This document shows positions 9,028-20,289 of a stretch of DNA of 64,000 bases, one piece after another. Made by a program: the position numbers and the translations under genes. Position 1 is the first letter of the stretch, and each line of letters begins with the position of its first letter. The DNA is taken from positions 62,001 to 126,000 of the forward strand of contig NZ_JAQSDR010000008.1 of assembly GCF_029946005.1 (NCBI RefSeq), given 5' to 3'. This stretch comes from Aquabacterium sp. Lineage in GTDB: Bacteria > Pseudomonadota > Gammaproteobacteria > Burkholderiales > Burkholderiaceae_C. The notes beneath the pieces are model-generated. The model made no database searches. It had not been told where the DNA came from and saw nothing but the letters and a program-made list of their open reading frames with translations.

Positions 9028-10466
9028 GCGTGCGCCGCCAGGATCGCGGTCAGCAATTGCCAAGTGCGCGCCACCGAGGCCACGTCCACGGATTCGCCAG
9101 GGGCATGGGCGCCCCGGATGGTGGGCCCGAAAGAGACGATGTCCATGCCTGGGTACTTGGCTGCGATGATCCCGCACTCCAGGCCAGCGTGGATCACCTG
9201 CACGGCTGATTCGGCTTTGAACTGGTCTCGGTAAACCTGTTGGCACAGCTTCAGCAGGGCCGAGTCCGGGTTGGGTGTCCAACCGGGGTACTGGCCCGCC
9301 GATTCAGCCGCCGTGCCGGACAGTGCCCACAGGCTGACGATCTCGTCGGCCAGCGCCCGGCTGCCACTGTCCAGCAGCGAGCGGACCATGAAGTTGCAGC
9401 GGCCGCCCCCCGGCTTCAGGTCCACCATGCCCAGGTTGTTCGAGGTTTCGACCACACCGGGCACGCGTTGGCTCATGCGCCGCACGCCGTGGGGGCTGGC
9501 ATGCAAGGTGTTCAGCCAGATGCTTTGGTCTTCGGCCGACAGCACTTGGGTGGCCGAGGCGGCCTGCGCATTCAGTTGCAAGCCGGATTCCACGCCCGCC
9601 AATTCCTGGCCCAGCAGGTTTTGCCAGCGCAGCAATTCATCGGCCAACTGGGCGCCTCTTCCTGCTGGCAAGGCCACGGTGGCAAAGGCTTCGCGGGGCA
9701 GGGCGTTGCGGGCGGTGCCGCCTTGCAGCTCGGACAGCCACAGCGGGTGGCGTCGTGCCAGGTCGTGCAGCACCCGCACCAGCAACTTGATGGCGTTGCC
9801 ACGCTCTTCATGGATGTTGACACCCGAGTGCCCTCCGCGCAGACCGCGCAGTGACACTCGCCAGGCTTCATGACCGGCTGGCAGCGGCCGGGCCTGCCCG
9901 GGGCGGGACACGTTCACATCCATGCCACCGGCGCAGCCCAGGTAAAACTCGCCCCATTCTTCGGTGTCCAGGTTCAGCATCACGCTGCCTTGCAGCACGC
10001 CGCTGGCCAGGCCTTGCGCACCACCCATGCCGGCTTCTTCGTCCACGGTAAACAGCGCTTCGATCGGGCCGTGGGTCAAGGTGGCGTCTTCCAGCACCGC
10101 CAGGATCATGGCCACGCCCATGCCGTTGTCGGCGCCCAGCGTGGTGTCCTCGGCGATGAGGTGGCCGTCGCGCAGCACTGCTTTGATCGGGTCGCGCGCG
10201 AAGTCGTGTGCCGAGTCGCTGTTCTTCTGGCAGACCATGTCCAAGTGCCCTTGCAGCACCATGCCGGGCACGTGCTCGCGGCCCGGGCTGGCGGGCTTGC
10301 GGATGATCAGGTTGCCAGCGGCATCGACCTGCGTGGCCAAGCCAAGCTGCACGGCCCAGCCCTGCAGGTGGTCTCGCAAGGCGTCTTCCTGCTTGGACTG
10401 GCGGGGAATGCGGCACAGCGTGGCGAAGTGGGCCCACACGGCGCTTGGTTGCAACTCGCTGAACAT
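9024..10466 (-). CDS. pepD: Aminoacyl-histidine dipeptidase PepD (M20C)
   Basis: 480 residues from ATG 10466 (MFSELQPSAVWAHFATLC), matching PepD length. Metal-site motifs of the M20 family are present: LQGHLDMVCQK, GADNGMGVAM and FTVDEEAGMGGA, plus GGHSGVNIHEERGNA in the lid region. PepD is a cytoplasmic zinc dipeptidase that cleaves Xaa-His and other unspecific dipeptides. It lies 68 bases behind the M20 hydrolase of the purine operon and overlaps the DTW gene by four bases, so it may be read from the same transcript. Confidence 0.93.
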   Translation of the reverse strand: MFSELQPSAVWAHFATLCRIPRQSKQEDALRDHLQGWAVQLGLATQVDAAGNLIIRKPASPGREHVPGMVLQGHLDMVCQKNSDSAHDFARDPIKAVLRDGHLIAEDTTLGADNGMGVAMILAVLEDATLTHGPIEALFTVDEEAGMGGAQGLASGVLQGSVMLNLDTEEWGEFYLGCAGGMDVNVSRPGQARPLPAGHEAWRVSLRGLRGGHSGVNIHEERGNAIKLLVRVLHDLARRHPLWLSELQGGTARNALPREAFATVALPAGRGAQLADELLRWQNLLGQELAGVESGLQLNAQAASATQVLSAEDQSIWLNTLHASPHGVRRMSQRVPGVVETSNNLGMVDLKPGGGRCNFMVRSLLDSGSRALADEIVSLWALSGTAAESAGQYPGWTPNPDSALLKLCQQVYRDQFKAESAVQVIHAGLECGIIAAKYPGMDIVSFGPTIRGAHAPGESVDVASVARTWQLLTAILAAHA

Positions 10467-10534
10467 CGAAATACCTTGTGCTGGTCGAAAACTGAATTCT
10501 CGGTGATGCGCTGCGTGGCTGCCCAAACCAGGCA

Positions 10535-11785
10535 TCAAGTCAACAGGTCTAGCAAGGTCCTGGCGATCACTTTGGTGGCCTTGCGCAGGTCGTCCAGCAC
10601 AAGGTGCTCGTCGGCGCGCTTGGCGTTCGATTCAAACACCGTGCGCGGCCCGGCGCCATAGATGACGGCAGGAATTCCGTGGGCGCAGTACAGCCGCACA
10701 TCGGTGTACAGCGGCGTGCCCATGTTGGGGATGCGTTCGCCAAACACCGTTTGCCCGTGCTTCTGAATGGCCTCGACCAGGGATGTGTTGCCAGGCAATG
10801 GTTGCAGCGATTGGGCCAGCAACAGGCGCTTCACGTCGACGGTGATGCCCGGGAAGGTGGCGGCGGCCTCGGCGATCACGCGGCGGATGTCGGCTTCAAC
10901 GGCCACGGGGTCTTCTTCCGGGATCATGCGGCGGTCCAGCTTCAGGATGACCTTGCCAGGGATCACGTTGGTGTTGGTGCCGCCTTCAATGCGGCCCACG
11001 TTCAGGTAGGGGTGTGTGATGCCCGGCACCTTGGAGGTGGTTGCCTTGTAGAGGGTGTTCTGCGCGTACAGGGCATTGAGGATGACCACCGCGCCTTGCA
11101 AGGCGTCAATGCCGGTGTGCGGGATGGCGGCGTGCGCCATCAGGCCGTGCACGGTCACTTCCATCTGCAGGCAACCGTTGTGGGCGGTGACCACCTCGTG
11201 GCTGAAACCGGCGGCGATGAGCAAGTCGGGTTTGGTCAGACCCTGGCGCAGCAACCAGCCCGGGCCCATCTCGCCGCCAAATTCTTCGTCGTAGGTGAAG
11301 TGCAACTCGACGCCGCCTTTGAGGCGGGGCGCTCCGGCCTGCGTGGCCAGGGCTTCCAGCGCGCGCAGGGCAAAGCTGAAGGTGGCGAAGTCGCTCTTGC
11401 TGACGGCGCTGGCGCGGCCGTACAGCTTGCCATCGACCACCTCGCCGCCATAGGGGTCATGGGTCCAGCCTTCGCCGGGTGGCACCACGTCACCGTGGGC
11501 ATTGAGGGCCACGGTGGGGCCACCTTCTGCAAAGCGGCGGCGCACGATCAGGTTGGTCAGGCTGGTGAGGCCGTAGTCGCGCACCTCGGCTTCTGGCACG
11601 GCATGCTTTTCGGCTTCCCAGCCAAAGCCTTGCAGCAGTTCGGCTGTGCGTTCGGCGTGTGGTGCGTTGTTGCCTGGCGGGGTGTCGGTGGGCACCTGAA
11701 CCAGGGCCTGCAAAAAGCGCACCTCGTCGTCAAAGTGGGCATCGATCCAGGCGTCCAGGGCTTGGTAAGCAGAGGCGGTTGTCAT
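10535..11785 (-). CDS. M20 family metallohydrolase (ArgE/DapE-like), unassigned
   Basis: 416 residues from ATG 11785, chosen because it overlaps the uraD-allC stop as ATGA. M20 zinc ligands are visible: LNAHGDVVPPGEGWTHDPY, then FTYDEEFGGEMG, and HAAIPHTGIDAL in the dimerisation domain. The family hydrolyses amide bonds of small acyl or ureido compounds; the exact substrate here is not known. Its fixed place behind allantoinase and allantoate amidohydrolase makes it a candidate for the next step (ureidoglycine/ureidoglycolate) or for another N-carbamoyl compound. That is inference from position only. Confidence 0.85.
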   Translation of the reverse strand: MTTASAYQALDAWIDAHFDDEVRFLQALVQVPTDTPPGNNAPHAERTAELLQGFGWEAEKHAVPEAEVRDYGLTSLTNLIVRRRFAEGGPTVALNAHGDVVPPGEGWTHDPYGGEVVDGKLYGRASAVSKSDFATFSFALRALEALATQAGAPRLKGGVELHFTYDEEFGGEMGPGWLLRQGLTKPDLLIAAGFSHEVVTAHNGCLQMEVTVHGLMAHAAIPHTGIDALQGAVVILNALYAQNTLYKATTSKVPGITHPYLNVGRIEGGTNTNVIPGKVILKLDRRMIPEEDPVAVEADIRRVIAEAAATFPGITVDVKRLLLAQSLQPLPGNTSLVEAIQKHGQTVFGERIPNMGTPLYTDVRLYCAHGIPAVIYGAGPRTVFESNAKRADEHLVLDDLRKATKVIARTLLDLLT

Positions 11786-13563
11786 AGGTGGTTCAGCAGG
11801 TGCATGAAGGCGTCCACGCACAGTTGGGCGTCGTCACTGGTGATGGTTTCAAGCGGGTTGTGGCTGATGCCCGCGTTGCCGCCGCGCACGAAGAGCATGG
11901 CTTGCGGCATCACTTCATGGAGCTTCATGGCGTCGTGGCCCGCGCCACTGGGCAGGTAGTAGGCGGGCAGGCCGGTGGCTTGCACGGCTTGGGCCCAGCG
12001 TTCTTGCCAGGCCGGGTCGCTGGGGGCGGCCGAGGCCGTCATGGTGCGCTCGAGCTTGTAGTGCACGCCCCGGCGTTGGCAGATGCTTTGCAGGGCGCCT
12101 TCCACGTCCGCAGCCAGTGCGTCGCGCTGCGCGTTGTTGGGCGCGCGCAGGTCCAGCGTGAACTGGCAGCGTCCAGGCACCACGTTGATCGAGCCTTGGG
12201 GCACGTTCAGCACGCCCACGGTGCCGACGGAGGGCCCATGCGGGCTTGTGAGGTCGAGGCCCGCGCGGCGCTCGACATACAGCACCAGCTTGGCCACGGC
12301 GGCGGCGGCATCCTTGCGGCGGTCCATGGGGGTGGTGCCAGCGTGGCTGGCCATGCCGATCACTTCGCCGCTGTAGCGCGCGCTGCCATTGATGGCGGTG
12401 ACCACGCCCAGTGGCATGTCGATCTCGTCCAACAAAGGGCCTTGCTCGATGTGGACTTCCACGAAGCCCTTGTACTGGAGCGGGTCGCGCTTGAGGGCCG
12501 TGATGGCCGCCAGCGTGCCGGGCAGGCCAGCGTCCACCATGGCCTGGCGCACGGTGATGCCGTCGGCGTCGGCCAGGTCCAGCCAGGCGGGTTTGAAGTC
12601 GCCAGTCAGCGCGGCGGATCCCAAAAAGGTGGCTTTGTAGCGCTGGCCTTCTTCTTCGGCAAAACCCACCACCTCGATGCCGAAAGGCAGGCGCTCGCCG
12701 CGACGGTGCAGCTGGCGCACGCAGGCCATGGGCACGAAGATGCCCAGGCGACCGTCGTATTTGCCACCGTTGCGCACGGTGTCGAAGTGCGAGCCGGTCA
12801 GCAGCCAGGGCGCCTCGGGGTCGGTGCCCTGGTAGCGGCCCACCACATTGCCCACGGCGTCCTGGCGGACTTCGTCGAAGCCGCAGTCGTGCATCCAGGT
12901 TTGCAAGTCGCGGGCGCAGGCCTGGTGAGCTGGGGTCAGGTAGGTCACCGTCAAGTGGCTGGCGGTGTCGCCCACGCCTTCGGTGTGACGGGCCAGGGCT
13001 TCGGCCCAGTCCCACACGAGCTCGCCCTCCAGGTTGGCGACGGCGAACTTGTCGTTCAGGCGGATTTCGGCGATGCGGTGGATGTTGCGCAGGCATTCGG
13101 CCAGCTCAAAGTCAGGGTGGTTGTCCTGGCGGCGCTGGAAGGTGGCGATGATGGCCGAGCGGCTCAGGCCCTGTCCACGCGGGCCGCGCACCGCCATGAT
13201 GAAGGGCCAGCCGAAGCGCGCGTTGTAGTCCTGGTTGAGCTGATGTAGCAGCGCGAACTCTTCGGCGGTGCAGTGCGTCAGGCCTGCCTTGCTTTGTTCG
13301 TTGGTGGACTCGGCCGTGAGTTGCCCGGCCACGGCAGCCTTGCCGGCCAGCTCCGGGTGAGCGCGGATCAGGCCCCGTTGGGCTTCCTGCGGTGCTTGCC
13401 GCACCACCTGCGCCAGGGCGTGCTTCAGGTGTGGCAGCGATTTGAATGGACGCTGAGCCCAGGCCTGCTCCGCGATCCAGGGTGAGTGTTCGTACACCCC
13501 ATCCAGCAAGGCGGTGAAGCCCGCTTGGTCGGCGCCGTTGAGTTGGTCGAGGGTGAGGCTCAT
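11782..13563 (-). CDS. Fused OHCU decarboxylase / allantoate amidohydrolase
   Basis: 593 residues from ATG 13563, which overlaps the puuE stop as ATGA. Residues 1 to about 170 are a complete UraD domain (2-oxo-4-hydroxy-4-carboxy-5-ureidoimidazoline decarboxylase) with HPELAGK at 69-75, STNEQSKAGL at 85-94 and FGWPFIMAVRG near 120. The rest, from about residue 185, is an M20-type allantoate amidohydrolase with metal ligands in GSHFDTV (His259), KYDGRLG (Asp270) and FAEEEGQR (Glu304/305), and VHIEQGP further on. One polypeptide would thus catalyse the step before allantoinase and the step after it; the intervening enzyme PuuE is encoded immediately upstream. Confidence 0.93.
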   Translation of the reverse strand: MSLTLDQLNGADQAGFTALLDGVYEHSPWIAEQAWAQRPFKSLPHLKHALAQVVRQAPQEAQRGLIRAHPELAGKAAVAGQLTAESTNEQSKAGLTHCTAEEFALLHQLNQDYNARFGWPFIMAVRGPRGQGLSRSAIIATFQRRQDNHPDFELAECLRNIHRIAEIRLNDKFAVANLEGELVWDWAEALARHTEGVGDTASHLTVTYLTPAHQACARDLQTWMHDCGFDEVRQDAVGNVVGRYQGTDPEAPWLLTGSHFDTVRNGGKYDGRLGIFVPMACVRQLHRRGERLPFGIEVVGFAEEEGQRYKATFLGSAALTGDFKPAWLDLADADGITVRQAMVDAGLPGTLAAITALKRDPLQYKGFVEVHIEQGPLLDEIDMPLGVVTAINGSARYSGEVIGMASHAGTTPMDRRKDAAAAVAKLVLYVERRAGLDLTSPHGPSVGTVGVLNVPQGSINVVPGRCQFTLDLRAPNNAQRDALAADVEGALQSICQRRGVHYKLERTMTASAAPSDPAWQERWAQAVQATGLPAYYLPSGAGHDAMKLHEVMPQAMLFVRGGNAGISHNPLETITSDDAQLCVDAFMHLLNHL

Positions 13564-14498
13564 GCTGGGTGCACCTTTTTCCAGTGGCGCGCGATGTCCA
13601 GGCGGCGGCAAACCCACACCTTGTCGTGCGCTTCGAGGTGGTCCAGAAAACGTTGCAGTGCACGGATGCGGCCTGGCCTGCCCAGCAGGCGGCAGTGCAT
13701 GCCCACGCTCATCATCTTGGGCGAGTTGGCGCCGTTGGGGTCGCCCTCGGCATAGAGCACGTCGAAGGTGTCGCGCAGGTAGGTGAAGAAGTCGTCAGCC
13801 TGCGAATAGCCTTGCGGCAGGCAAAAGCGCATGTCGTTCACATCGAGCGTGTAGGGCACGATCAACTGCGACACGGTCTCGCCACTGGTTTTGGTCACCG
13901 GCATCCAGAAGGGCAGGTCGTCGCCGTAGTGGTCGCTGTCGTACTCGAAGCCACCGTAATCCGCCACCAGCCGGTGCGTGTTGGGGCTGTCACGGCCGGT
14001 GTACCAGCCCAGGGCACGCTGGCCGGTGAGCTGCTCAATGGCCTGCATGCCCAGCGCCATGTGCTCGCGCTCGGTCGCTTCATCCACGTTCTGGTAGCTG
14101 ATCCAGCGCCAGCCATGGCAAGCGATCTCATGGCCCAACTCGACAAAAGCCCGGGTCAGTTCCGGGTGGCGTTGCAGGGCCATGCCCACGCCGAACACCG
14201 TGAGTGGCAACTGCCGTTGCTCGAACTCGCGCAGCAGGCGCCACACGCCCACGCGCGATCCGTACTCGTAGATCGACTCCATGCTCAGGTGCCGGTCTGC
14301 AAACGCGGGCGGGTTGAACATCTCGCTGAGGAATTGCTCGCTGCCCGGGTCGCCATGCAGCACGCTGTTTTCACCGCCTTCTTCGTAGTTCAGCACGAAC
14401 TGCACGGCGATGCGGGCACCACCGGGCCATTGGGCATGGGGCGGATGGCGGCCATGGCCGACCAGGTCGCGGGGGTAGGGGGCAGGGTTCAGTGTCAT
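13560..14498 (-). CDS. puuE: Allantoinase PuuE (polysaccharide-deacetylase fold)
   Basis: 312 residues, the usual PuuE length. It opens with YPRDLVGHGRHPPHAQWPGG and NYEEGGENSVLHGD, both hallmarks of the cofactor-independent allantoinase. The NodB-like core continues with ESIYEYGSRVGVWRLL and GHEIACHGWRW. The enzyme hydrolyses S-allantoin to allantoate in the cytoplasm. Start and stop both lie in ATGA overlaps, with gntR upstream and the uraD-allC fusion downstream, so the whole set is probably translated together. Confidence 0.95.
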   Translation of the reverse strand: MTLNPAPYPRDLVGHGRHPPHAQWPGGARIAVQFVLNYEEGGENSVLHGDPGSEQFLSEMFNPPAFADRHLSMESIYEYGSRVGVWRLLREFEQRQLPLTVFGVGMALQRHPELTRAFVELGHEIACHGWRWISYQNVDEATEREHMALGMQAIEQLTGQRALGWYTGRDSPNTHRLVADYGGFEYDSDHYGDDLPFWMPVTKTSGETVSQLIVPYTLDVNDMRFCLPQGYSQADDFFTYLRDTFDVLYAEGDPNGANSPKMMSVGMHCRLLGRPGRIRALQRFLDHLEAHDKVWVCRRLDIARHWKKVHPA

Positions 14499-15247
14499 GG
14501 TCGGAGGGCATCGGCCAGCGTGAGCTGGGGGACGCGGGGGTGTTCGGTCAATTGATGTTCGACGGTGTTCAGGTGCTCGTCCATCAAGCGGATGGCCCCG
14601 TCGGCATCGCGCGCCTCGATGGCCCGCAGGATGCCCACGTGCTCCGCATTGGAGGCACCCGCGTCGTCGGACGATTGGTACATCAAGGTGATCAAAGAGC
14701 AGCGCGACACCAGTTCCTGGATCAGCTCGATCAAGACCTGGTTGCCCAGCACCTCGGCCAGGCGCACGTGGAAATCGAACAGCAGCTTGGTGCGCGTGGC
14801 CACGTCGATGCGGCTCACGGCCTCACGCTCGGCTTTCAAATGCGCCTTCAGCCGTTTGATGTCGGCGGGGCTGGCCTGGTCGACCAGTTCGCGCAGCATC
14901 TGGCTTTCGACCATGCGGCGCACGGCGAAGACCTCGCGCGCTTCCTTGATCGAAGGCTTGGCCACGAAGGCCCCACGCGCTGGTTCCAGTCGCACCAGCT
15001 TGAGCTGAGACAGGCGGATCAGCGCCTGCCTCACGATGGTGCGCGACACGCCAAAGCGGTCGCCGATGGTTTGCTCGACCAGCTTGGCACCGGGCTGCAG
15101 TCGGTGCTCCACGATGGCCCGGGTTACCGCGGTCACAATGATTTCGGTGCTGGATGATTCGACCTCGTCGGCGCACGCCTGGTCCACGGTCGGCAGGGCG
15201 TCTGCATCGACCTTGCTCAGGCGGAGGTTCTTGCGTGAAGCGCTCAT
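14495..15247 (-). CDS. GntR family (FCD) transcriptional regulator of purine catabolism
   Basis: 250 residues from ATG 15247. The N-terminal winged HTH is clear (LVEQTIGDRFGVSRTIVRQA, about residues 50-69), followed by an FCD effector domain with VRRMVESQMLRELV and the His-rich FDFHVRLAEVLGN segment. It is the first gene of the puuE operon (ATGA overlap with puuE) and is divergent from hiuH/puuD. A 16-base inverted repeat sits just upstream of its own start, consistent with self-control and control of both divergent operons. The ligand is probably a urate or allantoin-pathway intermediate (inference). Confidence 0.9.
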   Translation of the reverse strand: MSASRKNLRLSKVDADALPTVDQACADEVESSSTEIIVTAVTRAIVEHRLQPGAKLVEQTIGDRFGVSRTIVRQALIRLSQLKLVRLEPARGAFVAKPSIKEAREVFAVRRMVESQMLRELVDQASPADIKRLKAHLKAEREAVSRIDVATRTKLLFDFHVRLAEVLGNQVLIELIQELVSRCSLITLMYQSSDDAGASNAEHVGILRAIEARDADGAIRLMDEHLNTVEHQLTEHPRVPQLTLADALRP

Positions 15248-15254
15248 CGTGGTT

Positions 15255-15270
15255 AAAGTGTATACAGTTT
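15255..15270. promoter_or_regulatory. Probable GntR operator between gntR and hiuH
   Basis: AAAGTGTATACAGTTT is an inverted repeat with a perfect 8-base core TGTATACA and only one mismatched pair in 16 bases. GTATAC-centred palindromes are the known type of site for FCD/FadR-group GntR proteins. It lies 7 bases before the gntR start codon and about 100 bases before hiuH, where it could block transcription of the minus operon or both. Confidence 0.6.
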
Positions 15271-15369
15271 TTTGCGCTGTCGGCAAGCTCGAGACGGCCT
15301 TTCATGGTCGGCCCGCGACTTGCATCGCTACCATTTGAAGGCACATGCCGTGCCAGGACACCCAGATCC

Positions 15370-15756
15370 ATGACCGACCCCAATCCCCCCATTGCTTCCG
15401 CGCCATCAGGGCGCCTGACCACCCATGTGCTTGACACCGTGCATGGCCACCCCGCCGTCGGCATGTCGGTGACCTTGTACGTGATGCAGGGCGAATGGGC
15501 CTTGATCAAGCAGGCGCGCACCAATGCCGACGGCCGCCTGGACGCGCCATTGCTGGCCGGTCACGACCTGGTGCCGGGCCGCTACCGCCTGGTGTTTGAC
15601 GTCGAGGCGTATTTTCGGCAGAAGGGCGTCGATCTGCCCAAGCCCGCCTTTTTGGGCCAGGTGCCGCTGGACTTCGGCATCGCCGATGGCACCGTGCACT
15701 ACCACGTGCCCCTGTTGGTCAGCCCCTGGGCCTATTCCACCTACCGAGGCAGTTGA
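15370..15756 (+). CDS. uraH: 5-hydroxyisourate hydrolase (transthyretin-like)
   Basis: 128 residues from ATG 15370. Family motifs are GRLTTHVLDTVHGHPA near the N-terminus, PGRYRLVFD in the middle and the C-terminal tetrapeptide YRGS, all diagnostic of HIU hydrolase. It converts 5-hydroxyisourate, the unstable product of urate oxidation, to OHCU. The next enzymes, OHCU decarboxylase and allantoinase, are encoded divergently, and the preceding enzyme PuuD follows only 3 bases downstream. Confidence 0.94.
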   Translation: MTDPNPPIASAPSGRLTTHVLDTVHGHPAVGMSVTLYVMQGEWALIKQARTNADGRLDAPLLAGHDLVPGRYRLVFDVEAYFRQKGVDLPKPAFLGQVPLDFGIADGTVHYHVPLLVSPWAYSTYRGS

Positions 15757-15759
15757 TCG

Positions 15760-17007
15760 ATGTTTGCAGATTTGGCGCCCTGGCTGAACTACGCCCTGGA
15801 CTGGGCCAACCTATTGCTGCGATGGGCCCATGTGGTCGTGGCCATCGCCTGGATTGGCTCTTCGTTTTACTTCGTGTGGCTGGACAACAGCCTGACCCCG
15901 CCGCCTGACCAGGCCCTGAAAGACAAGGGTGTGGGTGGCGAGCTGTGGGCCGTGCACGGCGGTGGCTTCTACAACCCTCAAAAGTACCTGGGCGCGCCCA
16001 AGGCCGTGCCTGCGCACCTGCATTGGTTTTATTGGGAGAGCTACTCCACGTGGCTGACCGGTTTTGCGCTGTTCACGGTGCTGTACCTGTTCAATGCGGG
16101 CACCTTTTTGATCGACAAGTCGGTTTTCAACTGGACGCCCATGGCCGCCGTGACCACGGCCTTGCTGTTCCTGGTGGGCTTTTGGGTGATCTATGACGTG
16201 ATCTGCCGCACTGTGGGCCGCAAACCTGAGGGCAACGCCCTGGTTGGTGCGCTGGTGTTTGGCGTGGTGGTGCTCGCCGCCTGGGCCGCGTCGCAGTTGT
16301 TCGCAGGCCGTGCCGCATTCTTGCTGGTGGGCGCCATGATGGCCACCACCATGAGCGCCAACGTGTTCTTCTGGATCATCCCCGGGCAGCGCACGGTGGT
16401 CGAGTCCATCAAGGCGGGCCAGCCGGTGGACCCGGTGCACGGCCAGCGTGGCAAGCAGCGAAGCGTGCACAACACCTATTTCGCGATGCCGGTGTTGATC
16501 GCCATGCTCAGCAATCACTACAGCTGGGTTTACAGCCATGCCCACAACTGGCTGGCCCTCGTGCTGCTGATGTTGGCGGGAGCTTTGATTCGCCACTTCT
16601 TCGTGGCACGGCACAAGACCGAAGTCGCTGGTACCCAGGCGCCCTGGGGCTGGGCCGTGGCTGGCTGCGCGGTGTTGCTGGGCGTGGTGGTCTGGCTGGC
16701 GCCTGCGCCGCGGTCGGCCGTGGTGGCCAAGCCTGCGGATGCGCCATCAGCCCCTGTGGCCACCGCACCGATGGACCCGCTGCTGTCCCAGGTCAACGGC
16801 ATTGTTCAACAGCGCTGTGTGATGTGCCACAACGCCGACCTGGCCAACAAGGGGGTGGCCTTGCACACACCCGAGCTGATCAAGCAGCACCAACAACAGA
16901 TCTACCAGCAGGCGGTGATGCTGCGGGCCATGCCGATGAACAACGCCACGCAGATCACCGAGGATGAGCGTGGGGTCTTGGCCAAGTGGTACGAAGCCGG
17001 GCAGTGA
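15760..17007 (+). CDS. puuD: Urate hydroxylase PuuD, membrane urate oxidase with cytochrome c domain
   Basis: 415 residues. The N-terminal part is a multi-spanning membrane domain of the PuuD type, opening with LLLRWAHVVVAIAWIGSSFY and containing WALHGGGF-like and RHFFVARHK segments. After a Pro/Ala-rich linker (about residues 315-340) comes a class I cytochrome c domain with haem motif C353-V-M-C356-H357 and a downstream Met-rich stretch (MLRAMPMNN). PuuD oxidises urate to 5-hydroxyisourate and passes electrons to the respiratory chain instead of making hydrogen peroxide. It forms a two-gene operon with hiuH. Confidence 0.95.
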   Translation: MFADLAPWLNYALDWANLLLRWAHVVVAIAWIGSSFYFVWLDNSLTPPPDQALKDKGVGGELWAVHGGGFYNPQKYLGAPKAVPAHLHWFYWESYSTWLTGFALFTVLYLFNAGTFLIDKSVFNWTPMAAVTTALLFLVGFWVIYDVICRTVGRKPEGNALVGALVFGVVVLAAWAASQLFAGRAAFLLVGAMMATTMSANVFFWIIPGQRTVVESIKAGQPVDPVHGQRGKQRSVHNTYFAMPVLIAMLSNHYSWVYSHAHNWLALVLLMLAGALIRHFFVARHKTEVAGTQAPWGWAVAGCAVLLGVVVWLAPAPRSAVVAKPADAPSAPVATAPMDPLLSQVNGIVQQRCVMCHNADLANKGVALHTPELIKQHQQQIYQQAVMLRAMPMNNATQITEDERGVLAKWYEAGQ

Positions 17008-17469
17008 CGTCATGTCCAACCGGGGAAAAACGGAGCTTGAGATGTCAACCATCGGTGTGGACGAGATCCACAAGGAAACAGGAGCCAGCATTCGGTACTA
17101 CGGCACCACGCGGTACGTCCTGCTCCCCGTTTTTCTGACGGCAACTGCCGCTTTGGTCTCGCAATTCTTCAGGGACGACAACACCATTTCGCCTGTACTC
17201 ATTGGTTGGTGTGGCTTGATGTTGTCCGTGGTTTTCATGGTCTATGAGTTCAGCTTGTCTAGCAACCTGGGAAAGCTATGGGCCGTGATCGGTGGGCTCC
17301 TTGAGGCATTTGCCGACCATCAAAGCGACAACTTCAAGGATGCTCAAAGCTTCATCCCTCATCGGGTGAACAAAGGCTTCATTTCCATTCAGCGCGGGGT
17401 GCTGGCCATGCCCTATGTGGTGGCAGTAGCGTTCTGGTTGATGGCGCTCATGCCCGGGGGCGCGATCTC

Positions 17470-20269
<2,800 letters not shown>

Positions 20270-20289
20270 ACAGGAGGCGGGTCCGTCAT

